The notes under the pieces were generated by a model. That model did not search any database. It was not told the DNA's origin and saw only the letters and a program-made list of their open reading frames with translations. Positions 16,720-25,119 of a DNA stretch of 64,000 bases are shown in pieces; positions within the stretch are counted from its first letter, which is position 1, and every line of letters starts with the position of its first letter. A program made the position numbers and the translations under genes. Source of the DNA: an uncultured Desulfuromusa sp. (GTDB lineage: Bacteria; Desulfobacterota; Desulfuromonadia; Desulfuromonadales; Geopsychrobacteraceae); NCBI RefSeq assembly GCF_963675815.1, contig NZ_OY776574.1:676001-740000 (forward strand), written 5' to 3'.

Positions 16720-17094
16720 TCAAGGATTTACCCTGGCAACAGGCAATCCTTCACCTAACCAACCCAAAATACCATCTGAAACATTATAAATATCGATACG
16801 GGATGTCACCTCGATAAGAAATTCACAAATCAGACCGGTACGATGACCTGTGCGGCAAATAAGAACCAAAGGGCAGTCTTCGGAAACCAGGTTGTTCAGC
16901 TGTTGCAACCATTTCCCCGGTTGACTCTGTCCCTGCGAATCAAAAAATGTCAGCAACTCACTCCCGGCCACAACTCCAGTAAGTTGCCACTCTTCCGGAC
17001 GCCGGACGTCAACAATAGCAGCGCCCTGTTTTAACAGATCAGGAACCTGTGTACTTTTGATCTGTTGATATTTTCTTCTCATCGTATTTTCCAA
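16720..17094 (-). CDS. Rhodanese-like domain protein
   Basis: Single-domain protein of 124 residues. It has the N-terminal rhodanese motif GAAIVDVRRPEEW and the active-site loop CRTGHR near residue 80, with the persulfide-carrying Cys present. No signal peptide, so it is cytoplasmic. It may carry sulfur or act as a thiol redox protein. It is the first gene of a two-gene unit with the radical-SAM protein. Confidence 0.85.
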   Translation of the reverse strand: MENTMRRKYQQIKSTQVPDLLKQGAAIVDVRRPEEWQLTGVVAGSELLTFFDSQGQSQPGKWLQQLNNLVSEDCPLVLICRTGHRTGLICEFLIEVTSRIDIYNVSDGILGWLGEGLPVARVNP

Positions 17095-17250
17095 AAACAG
17101 GTTGCTGATCTCACAGCAAGGCTGACTTTAACAGATCGTTATTATTAAGCAAATGCAAACGGTTTAAAATAAGTTATAATTATCACAAAAGAAAAGTAGC
17201 CTGAAAAGTTTTCTGTTCCGTTAACTCTTTCCCCATAATGAGGTGCGACA

Positions 17251-17739
17251 ATGCTGCCATATTATAAAAAAATTCTTATTCCCTGCGACCTGACCCCAAA
17301 TTCTGAATATGCTTTTAAACACGCTGTCATGCTCGCCCGGCACAATGATGCAAAAATTTATCTGCTCCACATCCTCCCCCAGGTTGATTCATCCATGCGT
17401 GGCTACATCTCTTCTATTCTGGGCGAGGACAAGTTGGAAGACCTTGAGCGGAGTAATATGCAAAAAGCCAAAGATGAATTGAAACATGAACTGGAAGATT
17501 TTGCAAAAAAAGAGCTCGCCAACTTTCCTGAAGACCTCGCCCGCTTTTCCGGGGCAGACGTTAAAATTGGTCACCCTGTCATTAAAATTCTCGAAACTGC
17601 AAACCTTCTTGATGTCGATTTAATTGTCATGGGAAGCCACGGTAAAGGGGTTATTGAGCATGCATTCCTTGGCAGTGTCGCCGAAAAAGTCCTAAAAAAA
17701 TCGACCCGGCCGGTCTTTGTTATCCCATTGCCGCAATAA
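17251..17739 (+). CDS. Universal stress protein (UspA family)
   Basis: Cytoplasmic protein of 162 residues. It starts with the beta strand YKKILIPCDLTPNSEYAFKHA, and has the nucleotide-binding signature G-x2-G-x9-G-S in VMGSHGKGVIEHAFLGSVAE near residue 127, so it is of the ATP-binding type. It is transcribed alone and ends in a shared bidirectional terminator. Confidence 0.92.
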   Translation: MLPYYKKILIPCDLTPNSEYAFKHAVMLARHNDAKIYLLHILPQVDSSMRGYISSILGEDKLEDLERSNMQKAKDELKHELEDFAKKELANFPEDLARFSGADVKIGHPVIKILETANLLDVDLIVMGSHGKGVIEHAFLGSVAEKVLKKSTRPVFVIPLPQ

Positions 17740-17749
17740 TTAACACACA

Positions 17750-17783
17750 ACAAGGGGCGTCACATAATCGTCACGCCCCTTGT
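17750..17783. terminator. Bidirectional terminator
   Basis: An 11-bp perfect stem ACAAGGGGCGT / ACGCCCCTTGT with a 12-base loop lies between the convergent universal stress gene and the 17.8-kb minus-strand gene. Flanking bases are A-rich and short of T, so efficiency is uncertain. Confidence 0.65.
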
Positions 17784-17806
17784 AAAACCTTTCACTTCTT
17801 AACGCT

Positions 17807-18253
17807 TCAGGGTGCCAGAGCGTTTGATTGAAAATTGAAGTGGTAAAGATCATACGCACCGTCTCGATCAACCAGACTGATTGTGACCTTTGCATCTCCC
17901 GTTGAATATTGTGCGTCAACCTCATAAGTGATCAGTGGACGTTTTTCAAACCGGGCATCATCAACTTCCGCCTTACTTCTAAAACTCAGCTTACCGATAC
18001 TTTGCAATGTTCCTATTTTAGACAGAGCCGCGATGAGATTTTCCAGCTCTTCTATTGATACTGTTTGCAAAACTTCCGGAGCCATATATTGCCGGACGAT
18101 ATCCGGATTCCATTTTGAAATCGCAGGTAAGACTTCCTGGATATAAGACCCCACAGTGTCATCGTAGCGAGAAGATAAAACGCCATTGTAGATGAAATAT
18201 GCTGAGAAACCGGTCACCAGAACAAAGACAACGTAAATAATAAATTTTTTCAC
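17807..18253 (-). CDS. Membrane-anchored hypothetical protein
   Basis: Protein of 148 residues with one N-terminal hydrophobic segment (FIIYVVFVLVTGFSAYFIYNG), likely an uncleaved anchor or signal peptide. The rest, with WNPDIVRQYMAPEVLQ and a C-terminal LITYEVDAQYSTGDAKVTIS, resembles cystatin-like/SnoaL-fold periplasmic domains, but no family is certain. It follows queF by 52 bases on the same strand. Confidence 0.55.
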   Translation of the reverse strand: MKKFIIYVVFVLVTGFSAYFIYNGVLSSRYDDTVGSYIQEVLPAISKWNPDIVRQYMAPEVLQTVSIEELENLIAALSKIGTLQSIGKLSFRSKAEVDDARFEKRPLITYEVDAQYSTGDAKVTISLVDRDGAYDLYHFNFQSNALAP

Positions 18254-18305
18254 TGATTCATCCCTTTCGAGGAAAAGAAAGCTGCAACAGGTTTTTCAGA
18301 TATAT

Positions 18306-19130
18306 CTATTGACGTGCCAGGCGTAAATTCTCAATGCTCACTTCAAAATTGGAGCGGAAAGGATTAATATCTAACCCCCCTCTGCGGGTATAACGGGCAT
18401 AGACGGTCAGCTTTTCAGGCTGACAGAAGCGCATCAAATCCACGAAAATCCGTTCGACACACTGTTCATGAAATTCATTGTGCTGGCGAAACGAAATCAG
18501 ATAACGGAGTAAGGCTTCTGCATCGATCTTGTTGCCGCAATAACGAATCAGAACACTCCCCCAGTCAGGTTGATTCGTGACCAGGCAATTGCTCTTCAAC
18601 AGATGACTGTGCAATTGCTCTTCTATCTGATATTCAGGGTCAGCAGCATTTTCCAGCAACGAGGGATTCAAAGAATATTCGTTTACATCAATATCCAATC
18701 CGTCAATACAAAGCCCCGGAAGACATTGAAGCTCCTCTGTTATAAATTGATCACTATCGAGCAAACGCACGCGAACCGGGGCGCCACAGACACGGGACAA
18801 ATCTTTAACCATCAGCCCTTCAACCTGCTCAAATCCAGCAAAACAGGTTTGATTAAAAGAGTTCAGATAGAGCTTGAATGATTTTGATTCAATCAGATTT
18901 GGCGATTCGCAAGGAATATGAAATTCCCCCATTGCAACCACCGGTTTTCCTTTCAGGTTAAGCCAGGAAAGTTCAAACGCGTTCCAGATATCATAGCCTG
19001 AAAAAGGCAGGGTCTCGGTTATCCCAATGACATCCCGCTTGATCTGACGAGGAAAAGGGCAGAGCAGAAAAGGATCGTACTCGGCTTTATAGAAAGTCTT
19101 CTTTCCTAAAGGCAGGTTTAGGTCGGCCAT
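18306..19130 (-). CDS. queF: NADPH-dependent 7-cyano-7-deazaguanine reductase (long form)
   Basis: Reduces preQ0 to preQ1 in queuosine synthesis, cytoplasmic. The 274 residues correspond to the long, two-domain (E. coli-type) QueF. Conserved blocks are ESKSFKLYLNSFNQT near residue 81, the nucleophile Cys in HLLKSNCLVTNQPDWGS near residue 180, and the C-terminal VYARYTRRGGLDINPFRS. I see no preQ1 riboswitch in the upstream sequence. The gene leads a two-gene minus-strand unit. Confidence 0.96.
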   Translation of the reverse strand: MADLNLPLGKKTFYKAEYDPFLLCPFPRQIKRDVIGITETLPFSGYDIWNAFELSWLNLKGKPVVAMGEFHIPCESPNLIESKSFKLYLNSFNQTCFAGFEQVEGLMVKDLSRVCGAPVRVRLLDSDQFITEELQCLPGLCIDGLDIDVNEYSLNPSLLENAADPEYQIEEQLHSHLLKSNCLVTNQPDWGSVLIRYCGNKIDAEALLRYLISFRQHNEFHEQCVERIFVDLMRFCQPEKLTVYARYTRRGGLDINPFRSNFEVSIENLRLARQ

Positions 19131-19491
19131 AAAACAATTTCTCCACTCGTTTTCGCGACAGATACTGACGGCTGGAAATCAACACTATGGAAGATTGCTA
19201 TAAAACGCGAATAGATCAATTTTGTAAAGATAACATTGCCAATGAACTTATTTCAGCAACATTCAACGATTATCCAGAATCTCTCATCTAATTTTCAAAA
19301 ACCTGAATTCTTACTTTATTCTCAATACCCCGCTATCATCAAAAATATGAGACCTCCCTGAAAAAGAAGAGTGAACTTTGTACCATATAAGGCATATACA
19401 GCCTCCAACTTACTAACATAAAGCGAAAAACAGTCAAAACATTACAATAATAAAATGTGCGTTCATTTCTTGTTACAATAGTGAAAATAAA
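19131..19491. other. Intergenic region between queF and asd
   Basis: AT-rich, divergent intergenic stretch. It must hold the queF promoter on the minus strand and regulatory DNA for asd, but I see no gene, riboswitch or clear repeat in it. Confidence 0.4.
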
Positions 19492-19520
19492 TTGACAGAG
19501 CTATTCTGTGGGTGTACTTT
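19492..19520 (+). promoter_or_regulatory. Sigma-70-type promoter of asd
   Basis: A consensus -35 box TTGACA (19492-19497) is followed after 17 bases by TACTTT (19515-19520) as the -10 box. The asd ATG lies 77 bases further on. Confidence 0.6.
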
Positions 19521-19545
19521 TCCAAAACCCTAGAGCAGTTCAAGA

Positions 19546-19556
19546 GTCAAGGTGGG
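19546..19556 (+). repeat. Left arm of 11-bp inverted repeat flanking asd
   Basis: GTCAAGGTGGG here is the exact reverse complement of CCCACCTTGAC at 20720-20730, just before the asd terminator. The two arms would bring the 5' and 3' ends of the asd transcript together. May be chance. Confidence 0.35.
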
Positions 19557-19596
19557 CTACCCCCCACACAAAAAAACGAAAGAAAGGTGTACAATC

Positions 19597-20673
19597 ATGA
19601 ACGTGAACCAATTAAGATCGAAGGAAGCATACAATCTCGCTATTGTCGGCGCAACTGGCGCTGTGGGTGAGACATTTCTCAACATCCTCGAGCAAAGAGA
19701 CTTTCCAATCAAAACTCTTAAACTCTATGCATCCAAACGTTCTACGGGTAAACAGGTCACGTTCAAGGGCACCACGTACACCATCGAAGAGTTAACCGAA
19801 GATTCTTTTAAAGACCAGGATATCGACATTGCGCTGTTCTCGGCAGGAGGAGCACAGAGCAAAAAATATGCTCCTCACGCAGTTGAAGCAGGCGCCATTG
19901 TCGTTGATAACAGCTCTGCTTTCCGCCTTGATGCTGAAGTCCCTCTGGTTGTTCCAGAGGTCAACCCGGAAGATGTCGCATGGCATAACGGTATTATCTC
20001 GAATCCAAACTGCACAACCATCATTATGCTGGTTGCATTGAAGCCGCTCTATGACTACAGCCGTGTGAAGCAGGTTTTCGTCTCGACTTACCAGTCCGCT
20101 TCAGGAGCCGGAGCCCAGGCCATGGAAGAGCTGAAGCAGCAGGTCAGGGATTGGTCTGCGGGAAAAGATATTTCGGTCAACAAATTTGCTCATCAATTGC
20201 TCTACAACGTCATTCCCCACATTGATACTTTTCAGGACAATGGTTACACCGGGGAAGAGATGAAGATGTTCAATGAGACCAGAAAAATTCTCCACGACGA
20301 AGAGATCCGCGTCTCAGCAACGTGCGTCAGAATTCCAGTTCTCTATTCCCACTCGGAGTCTGTCACTGTCGTCACGGATGAGCCTATTTCTCCTGAAAAA
20401 GCACGTGAGCTTTTCGAAAACGCAGCAGGCCTGGAAGTCACTGACAATCCACAGGGCTGTGAATATCCGATGCCATTGGTATCTCAGTTCCAGGATAACT
20501 GCTACGTCGGTCGTATTCGCAAAAATATCGCAGCAGAAAATACACTGAATTTCTGGATTTCCGGAGACCAGATCCGCAAGGGAGCAGCCTTGAATGCAAT
20601 CCAGATCGCAGAGCTGTTGATCAGCAATGCACAAAGAACTCACGCACCGCTGAAAAGTGCCAGTGGTTTCTGA
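19597..20673 (+). CDS. asd: Aspartate-semialdehyde dehydrogenase (first copy)
   Basis: NADP-dependent enzyme linking aspartyl phosphate and aspartate semialdehyde, cytoplasmic; needed for lysine, threonine and methionine synthesis. It has 358 residues from the ATG at 19597 (AAAGGTG site); the frame is open to 19552 but that part lacks family character. The NADP loop VGATGAVGET is near residue 17, the active-site Cys139 in ISNPNCTTI and the segment ATCVRIPVLYSHSES near residue 245. It has its own promoter and strong terminator, consistent with the biosynthetic copy. A clear paralogue lies at 23.3 kb within the catabolic cluster. Confidence 0.96.
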   Translation: MNVNQLRSKEAYNLAIVGATGAVGETFLNILEQRDFPIKTLKLYASKRSTGKQVTFKGTTYTIEELTEDSFKDQDIDIALFSAGGAQSKKYAPHAVEAGAIVVDNSSAFRLDAEVPLVVPEVNPEDVAWHNGIISNPNCTTIIMLVALKPLYDYSRVKQVFVSTYQSASGAGAQAMEELKQQVRDWSAGKDISVNKFAHQLLYNVIPHIDTFQDNGYTGEEMKMFNETRKILHDEEIRVSATCVRIPVLYSHSESVTVVTDEPISPEKARELFENAAGLEVTDNPQGCEYPMPLVSQFQDNCYVGRIRKNIAAENTLNFWISGDQIRKGAALNAIQIAELLISNAQRTHAPLKSASGF

Positions 20674-20719
20674 ATAAAACAGTCATATCTCTAGGTTCTG
20701 ATTTTTAATCCAAGTTCAA

Positions 20720-20730
20720 CCCACCTTGAC
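20720..20730 (+). repeat. Right arm of 11-bp inverted repeat flanking asd
   Basis: CCCACCTTGAC, the exact reverse complement of 19546-19556. Confidence 0.35.
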
Positions 20731-20735
20731 ACAAG

Positions 20736-20769
20736 AAGCCCCGCGTTATTTTAAACGCGGGGCTTTTTT
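20736..20769 (+). terminator. Intrinsic terminator after asd
   Basis: A 12-bp stem AAGCCCCGCGTT / AACGCGGGGCTT with a short A/T loop is followed by a T run. A strong, classical terminator. Confidence 0.93.
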
Positions 20770-20932
20770 ATATCCAGAACAATCCTGCATAAGTGGCATC
20801 TCTCTGAGATCAAGAAACGCAAACACCGGATAAAGCCATTGGACCGGATCATCAGCCATTATCTTTATCCGCTATTGCCAACGGCTTGGTCTTTGGATAC
20901 AAGCCACAACCTCCCGGCCCACAAATTTTTTG

Positions 20933-20960
20933 TTGACAGAAACCCGCTGTCTGTTACAAT
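20933..20960 (+). promoter_or_regulatory. Sigma-70-type promoter of the iclR operon
   Basis: TTGACA (20933-20938), 16 bases, then TACAAT (20955-20960). The predicted start of transcription is near 20967, directly before the shared operator-like element. The rest of the 333-base gap after asd holds its terminator and nothing else that I recognise. Confidence 0.7.
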
Positions 20961-20971
20961 CCACTGCATAG

Positions 20972-21003
20972 CACTATATAAACATTTGACCAAATAGTGA
21001 GCA
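20972..21003 (+). promoter_or_regulatory. Operator-like element, copy 1 (iclR)
   Basis: CACTAT-N16-ATAGTG followed by AGCA. It matches the element before gdh (31090-31121) at 25 of 32 positions with identical spacing. It begins 12 bases after the -10 box and ends 3 bases before the iclR ATG, so a bound repressor would block transcription and the ribosome site. The binding protein is inferred to be the adjacent IclR regulator. Confidence 0.7.
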
Positions 21004-21006
21004 CTC

Positions 21007-21768
21007 ATGGCTTATAAGTTATCAACGACGGTTCTTAAGGCTTTTCAGATTCTTGAATATGTTGGCGCTAACCAACCGGTCCAACCTTCAAGCATCGTAA
21101 AAGACCTTGAGCTTAACCGCACAAACGTCCACAGGCTGTTGGCGACATTGGCTGAAATTGGCTACGTTGTTAAAACGTCCGAGGGATTCAGCCTGACATT
21201 CAAACTCCTGAAGCTGGGACGAACGATACCACTCAGCAAAGATCTCCGTAATACAGCTAAACCGTACATGATCGACCTGATTAACAGGGTCGGTGAAAAT
21301 GTTTATCTTTGTGTCCGCGTGGAAGATATGGTGTTTGCGATAGATGATGTCAAATCATCTCATCGCCTCACATTAAATCCGGACATCAGTTATTCATTTC
21401 CAATTCATAGTTGTGCATCGGGGAAATTATTTCTCTCTGAGCTGTCACCATCGGAACGATTGAAATACATAGAAACGCTGCAACTCGAAGAATTGGGACG
21501 CAACACCATTACAGATAAATTAAAACTTCATCGACAAGCAGAGGAGTCTAAAAAAGCAGGATACGCAACAGATCTGTTTGAATTCAGTGATGATATCCTG
21601 AGTATCGCAGCACCGATTTACAACTATGAGAAAAAGATCATTGCAACCATCGCAATCTCAGGCCCAGGAACACGTTTATCAGAAGCAGACATGACCGCTC
21701 ACATCCCGGAACTCCTGGCAGCGGCTCGAGAATTATCACGCTGCTTTGGCAGCGGTAAAAGCAGCTAG
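21007..21768 (+). CDS. IclR-family transcriptional regulator
   Basis: DNA-binding regulator of 253 residues. Residues 1-65 form the winged helix-turn-helix (SSIVKDLELNRTNVHRLLATLAEIGYV cut short here, recognition helix NRTNVHRLL), and residues 80-250 the effector domain with the conserved SFPIHSCASGKLFLSE near residue 135 and IAAPIYNYEKKIIATIAISGP near residue 200. It heads the catabolic gene run and is 45 bases upstream of the aminotransferase. It probably represses its own operon and the gdh operon through the CACTAT-N16-ATAGTG element and responds to a pathway intermediate. The ligand is unknown. Known proteobacterial ectoine regulators (EnuR, AsnC types) belong to other families. Confidence 0.92.
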   Translation: MAYKLSTTVLKAFQILEYVGANQPVQPSSIVKDLELNRTNVHRLLATLAEIGYVVKTSEGFSLTFKLLKLGRTIPLSKDLRNTAKPYMIDLINRVGENVYLCVRVEDMVFAIDDVKSSHRLTLNPDISYSFPIHSCASGKLFLSELSPSERLKYIETLQLEELGRNTITDKLKLHRQAEESKKAGYATDLFEFSDDILSIAAPIYNYEKKIIATIAISGPGTRLSEADMTAHIPELLAAARELSRCFGSGKSS

Positions 21769-21813
21769 TAACCCGGAAAACATAAACACAAAAGAACCAT
21801 TGAGAGGTGTAAA

Positions 21814-23196
21814 ATGAAACAGGATACGATTTTTTCAAAGCTATCACACGTAGACGCTCCGCAGATCAAGGTTGCTCCTCCAGGACCCAAGTCCCAGGAA
21901 ATCCTTAAATTCCAAGCGGATAATGAGAGCTCTGCGATTTCATACGCTAAAGGCATGCCGATGGCGATGGCCAAAGGTAAAGGAGCCACTATCGAAGATG
22001 TTGATGGTAACATTTATATCGACATGTTTTCAGGTGCCGGAGTTATGGCTCTGGGACATAGCCATCCTGACGTCCTGAAAGCATCACATGAAGCCATAGA
22101 GGATATTACCCATACTCTCGACATTCCTTCACCCATTCGTCAGAGAATGGTGAAATCCCTGAAAAAAGTCCTGCCAAAAGAGCTGACACGAGTATTTTTT
22201 GGTGGCCCGACCGGTTCTGATGCGGTTGAACAAGCGATCAAACTTGCAAAATACAACACTGGCCGATACGGAGTTATTGCTTTTGAAGGTGCTTACCATG
22301 GCATGACAGGTATGGCTCTCGCCCTCACTTGCGACGCTCATCACCGCCAGGGGCTCGGTCCTCTATCACCAGGGGTCCAATTCCTCCCTTACCCATATGA
22401 GTACCGTAACCCCTTCGGCTGCCCTGATGAAGACGTGCAAATTCAGGCGGCTGAAAACCTGGAGCGCGTTCTTTCCGATTCCCACTCAGGGTACATGAAA
22501 CCGGCTGCTGTAATCCTGGAGTCTGTCCAGGGAGAAGGGGGAACTATTATCCCTGCTCCGATTTTTCTCCAACGTGTTCGCGAAATCTGTACCAAGCATG
22601 AGATCGTCATGATCTGTGACGAAATTCAAGCCGGACTGGGTCGGACAGGAAAAATGTTTGCCTTTGAACACGCTGGTATTGTTCCGGATATCGTCACCAT
22701 GAGTAAGGCTCTCGGTGGTATCGGCTTCCCGATTTCAGCAATCGCCTACCGCGAAGAACTGAACACCTGGCCTACCGGTCTGACCATTGGTACTTTCCGC
22801 GGCAATATGATTGCTTTTGCTGCCGGTAGCGCTGCTCTCGAATGGATGCAGGACAACGATGTCCTTGAGCATTCTGCCGGGCTTGGCGAAAAGTGCATGG
22901 TTAAACTCAAGGAACTGGAAGAAAAATCTCCGATTGTCGGTCAGGTTCGTGGGCTTGGCATGATGCTCGCCATCGAAATGGTCAAAGACAAGAAAACCCG
23001 CGAACCCGCCGGTGACTTTGCCAAACTGGTCCGCAAGCATGCTCACCTGCGTGGCGTCATGATTGAAGTCGGTGGTCATCACGGCAACGTGGCTCGCTTG
23101 CTTCCACCGTTGATCATCACTGAAGACCTGGCAATGAAAGGGATCGAAATTATTGCTGGAGTCATCAAGGATATCGAAGACGGAAAGCTTGCTTAA
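21814..23196 (+). CDS. Class III aminotransferase, probable diaminobutyrate-2-oxoglutarate transaminase (DoeD-like)
   Basis: PLP enzyme of 460 residues. The fold is class III: DGNIYIDMFSGAGVMALGHSHP near residue 66 (shortened), the Asp of MICDEIQAGLGRTG near residue 267 and the PLP-binding Lys in IVTMSKALGGIGFP near residue 296. Length and sequence fit diaminobutyrate transaminases of the DoeD/EctB kind, which interconvert L-2,4-diaminobutyrate plus 2-oxoglutarate with aspartate 4-semialdehyde plus glutamate. The next gene encodes an aspartate-semialdehyde dehydrogenase and a DoeA-like hydrolase is in the same region, which supports the catabolic direction. A 4-aminobutyrate transaminase cannot be excluded by sequence alone. 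Confidence 0.75.
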   Translation: MKQDTIFSKLSHVDAPQIKVAPPGPKSQEILKFQADNESSAISYAKGMPMAMAKGKGATIEDVDGNIYIDMFSGAGVMALGHSHPDVLKASHEAIEDITHTLDIPSPIRQRMVKSLKKVLPKELTRVFFGGPTGSDAVEQAIKLAKYNTGRYGVIAFEGAYHGMTGMALALTCDAHHRQGLGPLSPGVQFLPYPYEYRNPFGCPDEDVQIQAAENLERVLSDSHSGYMKPAAVILESVQGEGGTIIPAPIFLQRVREICTKHEIVMICDEIQAGLGRTGKMFAFEHAGIVPDIVTMSKALGGIGFPISAIAYREELNTWPTGLTIGTFRGNMIAFAAGSAALEWMQDNDVLEHSAGLGEKCMVKLKELEEKSPIVGQVRGLGMMLAIEMVKDKKTREPAGDFAKLVRKHAHLRGVMIEVGGHHGNVARLLPPLIITEDLAMKGIEIIAGVIKDIEDGKLA

Positions 23197-23222
23197 CCTC
23201 ACAAAACAAACTGTCTGAGCCT

Positions 23223-23260
23223 GGACCGGTAAACGACTTGCAACAGTCATTTACCGGTCC
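23223..23260 (+). other. Intercistronic hairpin, aminotransferase/asd2
   Basis: An 11-bp perfect stem GGACCGGTAAA / TTTACCGGTCC with a 16-base loop fills the gap; no T tract. One of a series of strong hairpins in the gaps of this cluster. Confidence 0.55.
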
Positions 23261-23289
23261 GGGAAATTAAGTCCTATAGGAGACATCGT

Positions 23290-24315
23290 ATGGCTAAAAA
23301 AGACCTTTATAATGTAGCAGTCGTAGGTGCAATGGGAGTTGTCGGCCGTGAAATGATGGCCACTCTTGAGCGTCGCAAGTTCCCGATCGCCGAGTTTCGT
23401 CCCCTCGACATTGCTGCCCACGAAGGTAAAACAGTCGAATTTAACGGCAAGAAATGCACCGTTAAGGCTGCTAATTTTGATAATTTCAAAGATATCGACA
23501 TCGCAATTTTTTCCGCCGGTGGAGATGCCAGCCTGGCCCTGACACCCAAGGCTGTCAAACAGGGAGCGGTTGTTATCGACAACAGTTCTGTCTGGCGAAT
23601 GGACCCCGATTGCCCTCTGGTTGTTCCGGAAGTTAATCCCGAAGATGTTGACTGGCATAATGGCATTATCGCCAACCCGAACTGCTCAACCATTCAAATG
23701 GTTGTCGCATTGAAACCATTGCATGACTTTGCCAAGGTCAGACGTGTGATCGTATCAACCTATCAGGCAGTTTCCGGCTCAGGAAAAGCCGCACTGGATG
23801 GTCTGGATGCTGAAATTAAGGAATATGTGAAGTATGGCAAAGTGAAAACAGTCCATGCCTATGGCAAGCAGATTGCCATGAACTGTCTGCCCCATATTGA
23901 TGTTTTCCAGGAAGCAGGATACACCAAAGAAGAGCTGAAAATGGTCAACGAGACCAAAAAAATCATGAAAGACGAATCCGTTAATGTCACCGCAACTTGC
24001 GTCCGCATCCCGGTCATCTACGGGCATTCTGAATCAATCAACGTTGAGACTGAGAAAAAAATCTCCGCAGACAAGGCACGTGAACTGTTTGCTGCCGCTG
24101 AAGGCTTGCTCGTCGTTGACAACCCTGCCGAGGTGGAATATCCGGTTCCTTGTGATTCTGACAATGAAGACCTCACCATGGTCGGTCGCATCCGTGAGGA
24201 CAACACCAAGGATAACGCCCTGAACATGTGGGTTGTTTCAAACAATATTCGTAAAGGCGCCGCACTAAATGCTGTACAGATCGCTGAAACATTGTTAGAA
24301 AGAGGTATCGTTTAA
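23290..24315 (+). CDS. Aspartate-semialdehyde dehydrogenase (second copy, catabolic context)
   Basis: Phosphorylating-type ASADH of 341 residues, clearly paralogous to the 19.6-kb copy. The cofactor loop is VVGAMGVVGRE (GAMG where the first copy has GATG), the active-site Cys is Cys132 in IIANPNCSTI, and ATCVRIPVIYGHSES is near residue 236. It has an ATAGGAG site. It lies directly after the diaminobutyrate-type transaminase. I infer that it works in the reverse of the biosynthetic direction: aspartate semialdehyde plus NADP+ (or NAD+) plus phosphate to aspartyl phosphate, which the aspartate kinase at 39.0 kb could use to make ATP. It does not belong to the non-phosphorylating DoeC family, which is a larger ALDH-fold enzyme. 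Confidence 0.93.
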   Translation: MAKKDLYNVAVVGAMGVVGREMMATLERRKFPIAEFRPLDIAAHEGKTVEFNGKKCTVKAANFDNFKDIDIAIFSAGGDASLALTPKAVKQGAVVIDNSSVWRMDPDCPLVVPEVNPEDVDWHNGIIANPNCSTIQMVVALKPLHDFAKVRRVIVSTYQAVSGSGKAALDGLDAEIKEYVKYGKVKTVHAYGKQIAMNCLPHIDVFQEAGYTKEELKMVNETKKIMKDESVNVTATCVRIPVIYGHSESINVETEKKISADKARELFAAAEGLLVVDNPAEVEYPVPCDSDNEDLTMVGRIREDNTKDNALNMWVVSNNIRKGAALNAVQIAETLLERGIV

Positions 24316-24328
24316 TCATTTTGAATGC

Positions 24329-24363
24329 AAAGAGGCATCCATTTAGGGGGCCTCTTTTTTTTT
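24329..24363 (+). terminator. Intrinsic terminator/attenuator before the racemase-like gene
   Basis: An 8-bp stem AAAGAGGC / GCCTCTTT followed by nine T residues, only 16 bases before the ATG of the next co-directional gene. There is no room for a promoter between them, so partial read-through is implied. Confidence 0.85.
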
Positions 24364-24379
24364 GGGGAAACAGATTTAT

Positions 24380-25108
24380 ATGCTCTTCCACGTTAATAAA
24401 CAACAAACTTCCTATGGAGAAGATATCGGGATCCTGTTACTCGACACAGAGACACCCTTTATTCAGGGAGATGTTGGTAACGCAAAAAGCTATACTTACC
24501 CAGTGCGCTACAAAGTTGTCAAAGGGCTGACCGTAGCAGCAATTTTTGCCCATGATACCAACCTGACTGCGGCTATTGTTGATGCGGCAAAAGAGCTCGA
24601 ACGTGAAGGGGTTAAAGCCATCACCGGCGATTGTGGATTCATGGCCCTGTTTCAGCAGCAGGTCAAAGCCGCGGTGACTGTTCCCGTATTTCTTAGTAGC
24701 TTGACCCAACTGCCTTTTATCTCTCAGATCCTGCGTGATCATTATAAAATTGGTATTATCACCGCAAATGCGACAGCACTGACATCAGATCTCTTCACAG
24801 CTGTTGGTTTTACCGATATTGAGAAACTGGTCATCAAAGGACTGGATGATACGAAATATTTCTATGAAGCAGCAATAGCTGAAGTTGGGACTCTCGACAG
24901 CGACAGGATCTCTGAAGAGGTGGTTGCCGCAAGCAAACAGTTGGTGGAAGATAAAAGGATTGGTGCCATTCTCCTTGAGTGCAGCCTGCTCCCGGTTTAC
25001 GGCTTTGCTGTTCACCAAGCAACAGGACTACCGATTTTCGATTTTCTGACCATGATCGATTATGTTCAGTCGAGCATCGTCAAAAGAACCTTCCCCGATT
25101 CATATTGA
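24380..25108 (+). CDS. Aspartate/glutamate racemase-superfamily protein
   Basis: Protein of 242 residues. The segment GILLLDTETPFIQGDVGN near residue 18 is typical of this superfamily, and the two expected catalytic Cys positions are present: TGDCGFM near residue 86 and ILLECSLLP near residue 200. Substrate unknown; relatives include Asp/Glu and hydantoin racemases, and the ectoine-utilisation protein EutA belongs to the same broad superfamily. Here it may epimerise an acetylated or free diamino acid. The TTG at 24362 lies inside the terminator T tract and is unlikely as a start; the ATG at 24380 has a distant GGGG upstream only, so initiation may be weak. Confidence 0.75.
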   Translation: MLFHVNKQQTSYGEDIGILLLDTETPFIQGDVGNAKSYTYPVRYKVVKGLTVAAIFAHDTNLTAAIVDAAKELEREGVKAITGDCGFMALFQQQVKAAVTVPVFLSSLTQLPFISQILRDHYKIGIITANATALTSDLFTAVGFTDIEKLVIKGLDDTKYFYEAAIAEVGTLDSDRISEEVVAASKQLVEDKRIGAILLECSLLPVYGFAVHQATGLPIFDFLTMIDYVQSSIVKRTFPDSY

Positions 25109-25119
25109 GAGAGGAAACG

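Noticed and set aside
19131..19200. A preQ1 riboswitch before queF
   Set aside because: I looked for the small preQ1 aptamer hairpin and A-rich tail and did not find it.
24979..25119. N-terminal extension of the first M20 gene
   Set aside because: It overlaps the 3' end of the racemase-like gene, has no family similarity, and the ATG at 25120 has a strong site and the family N-terminus.
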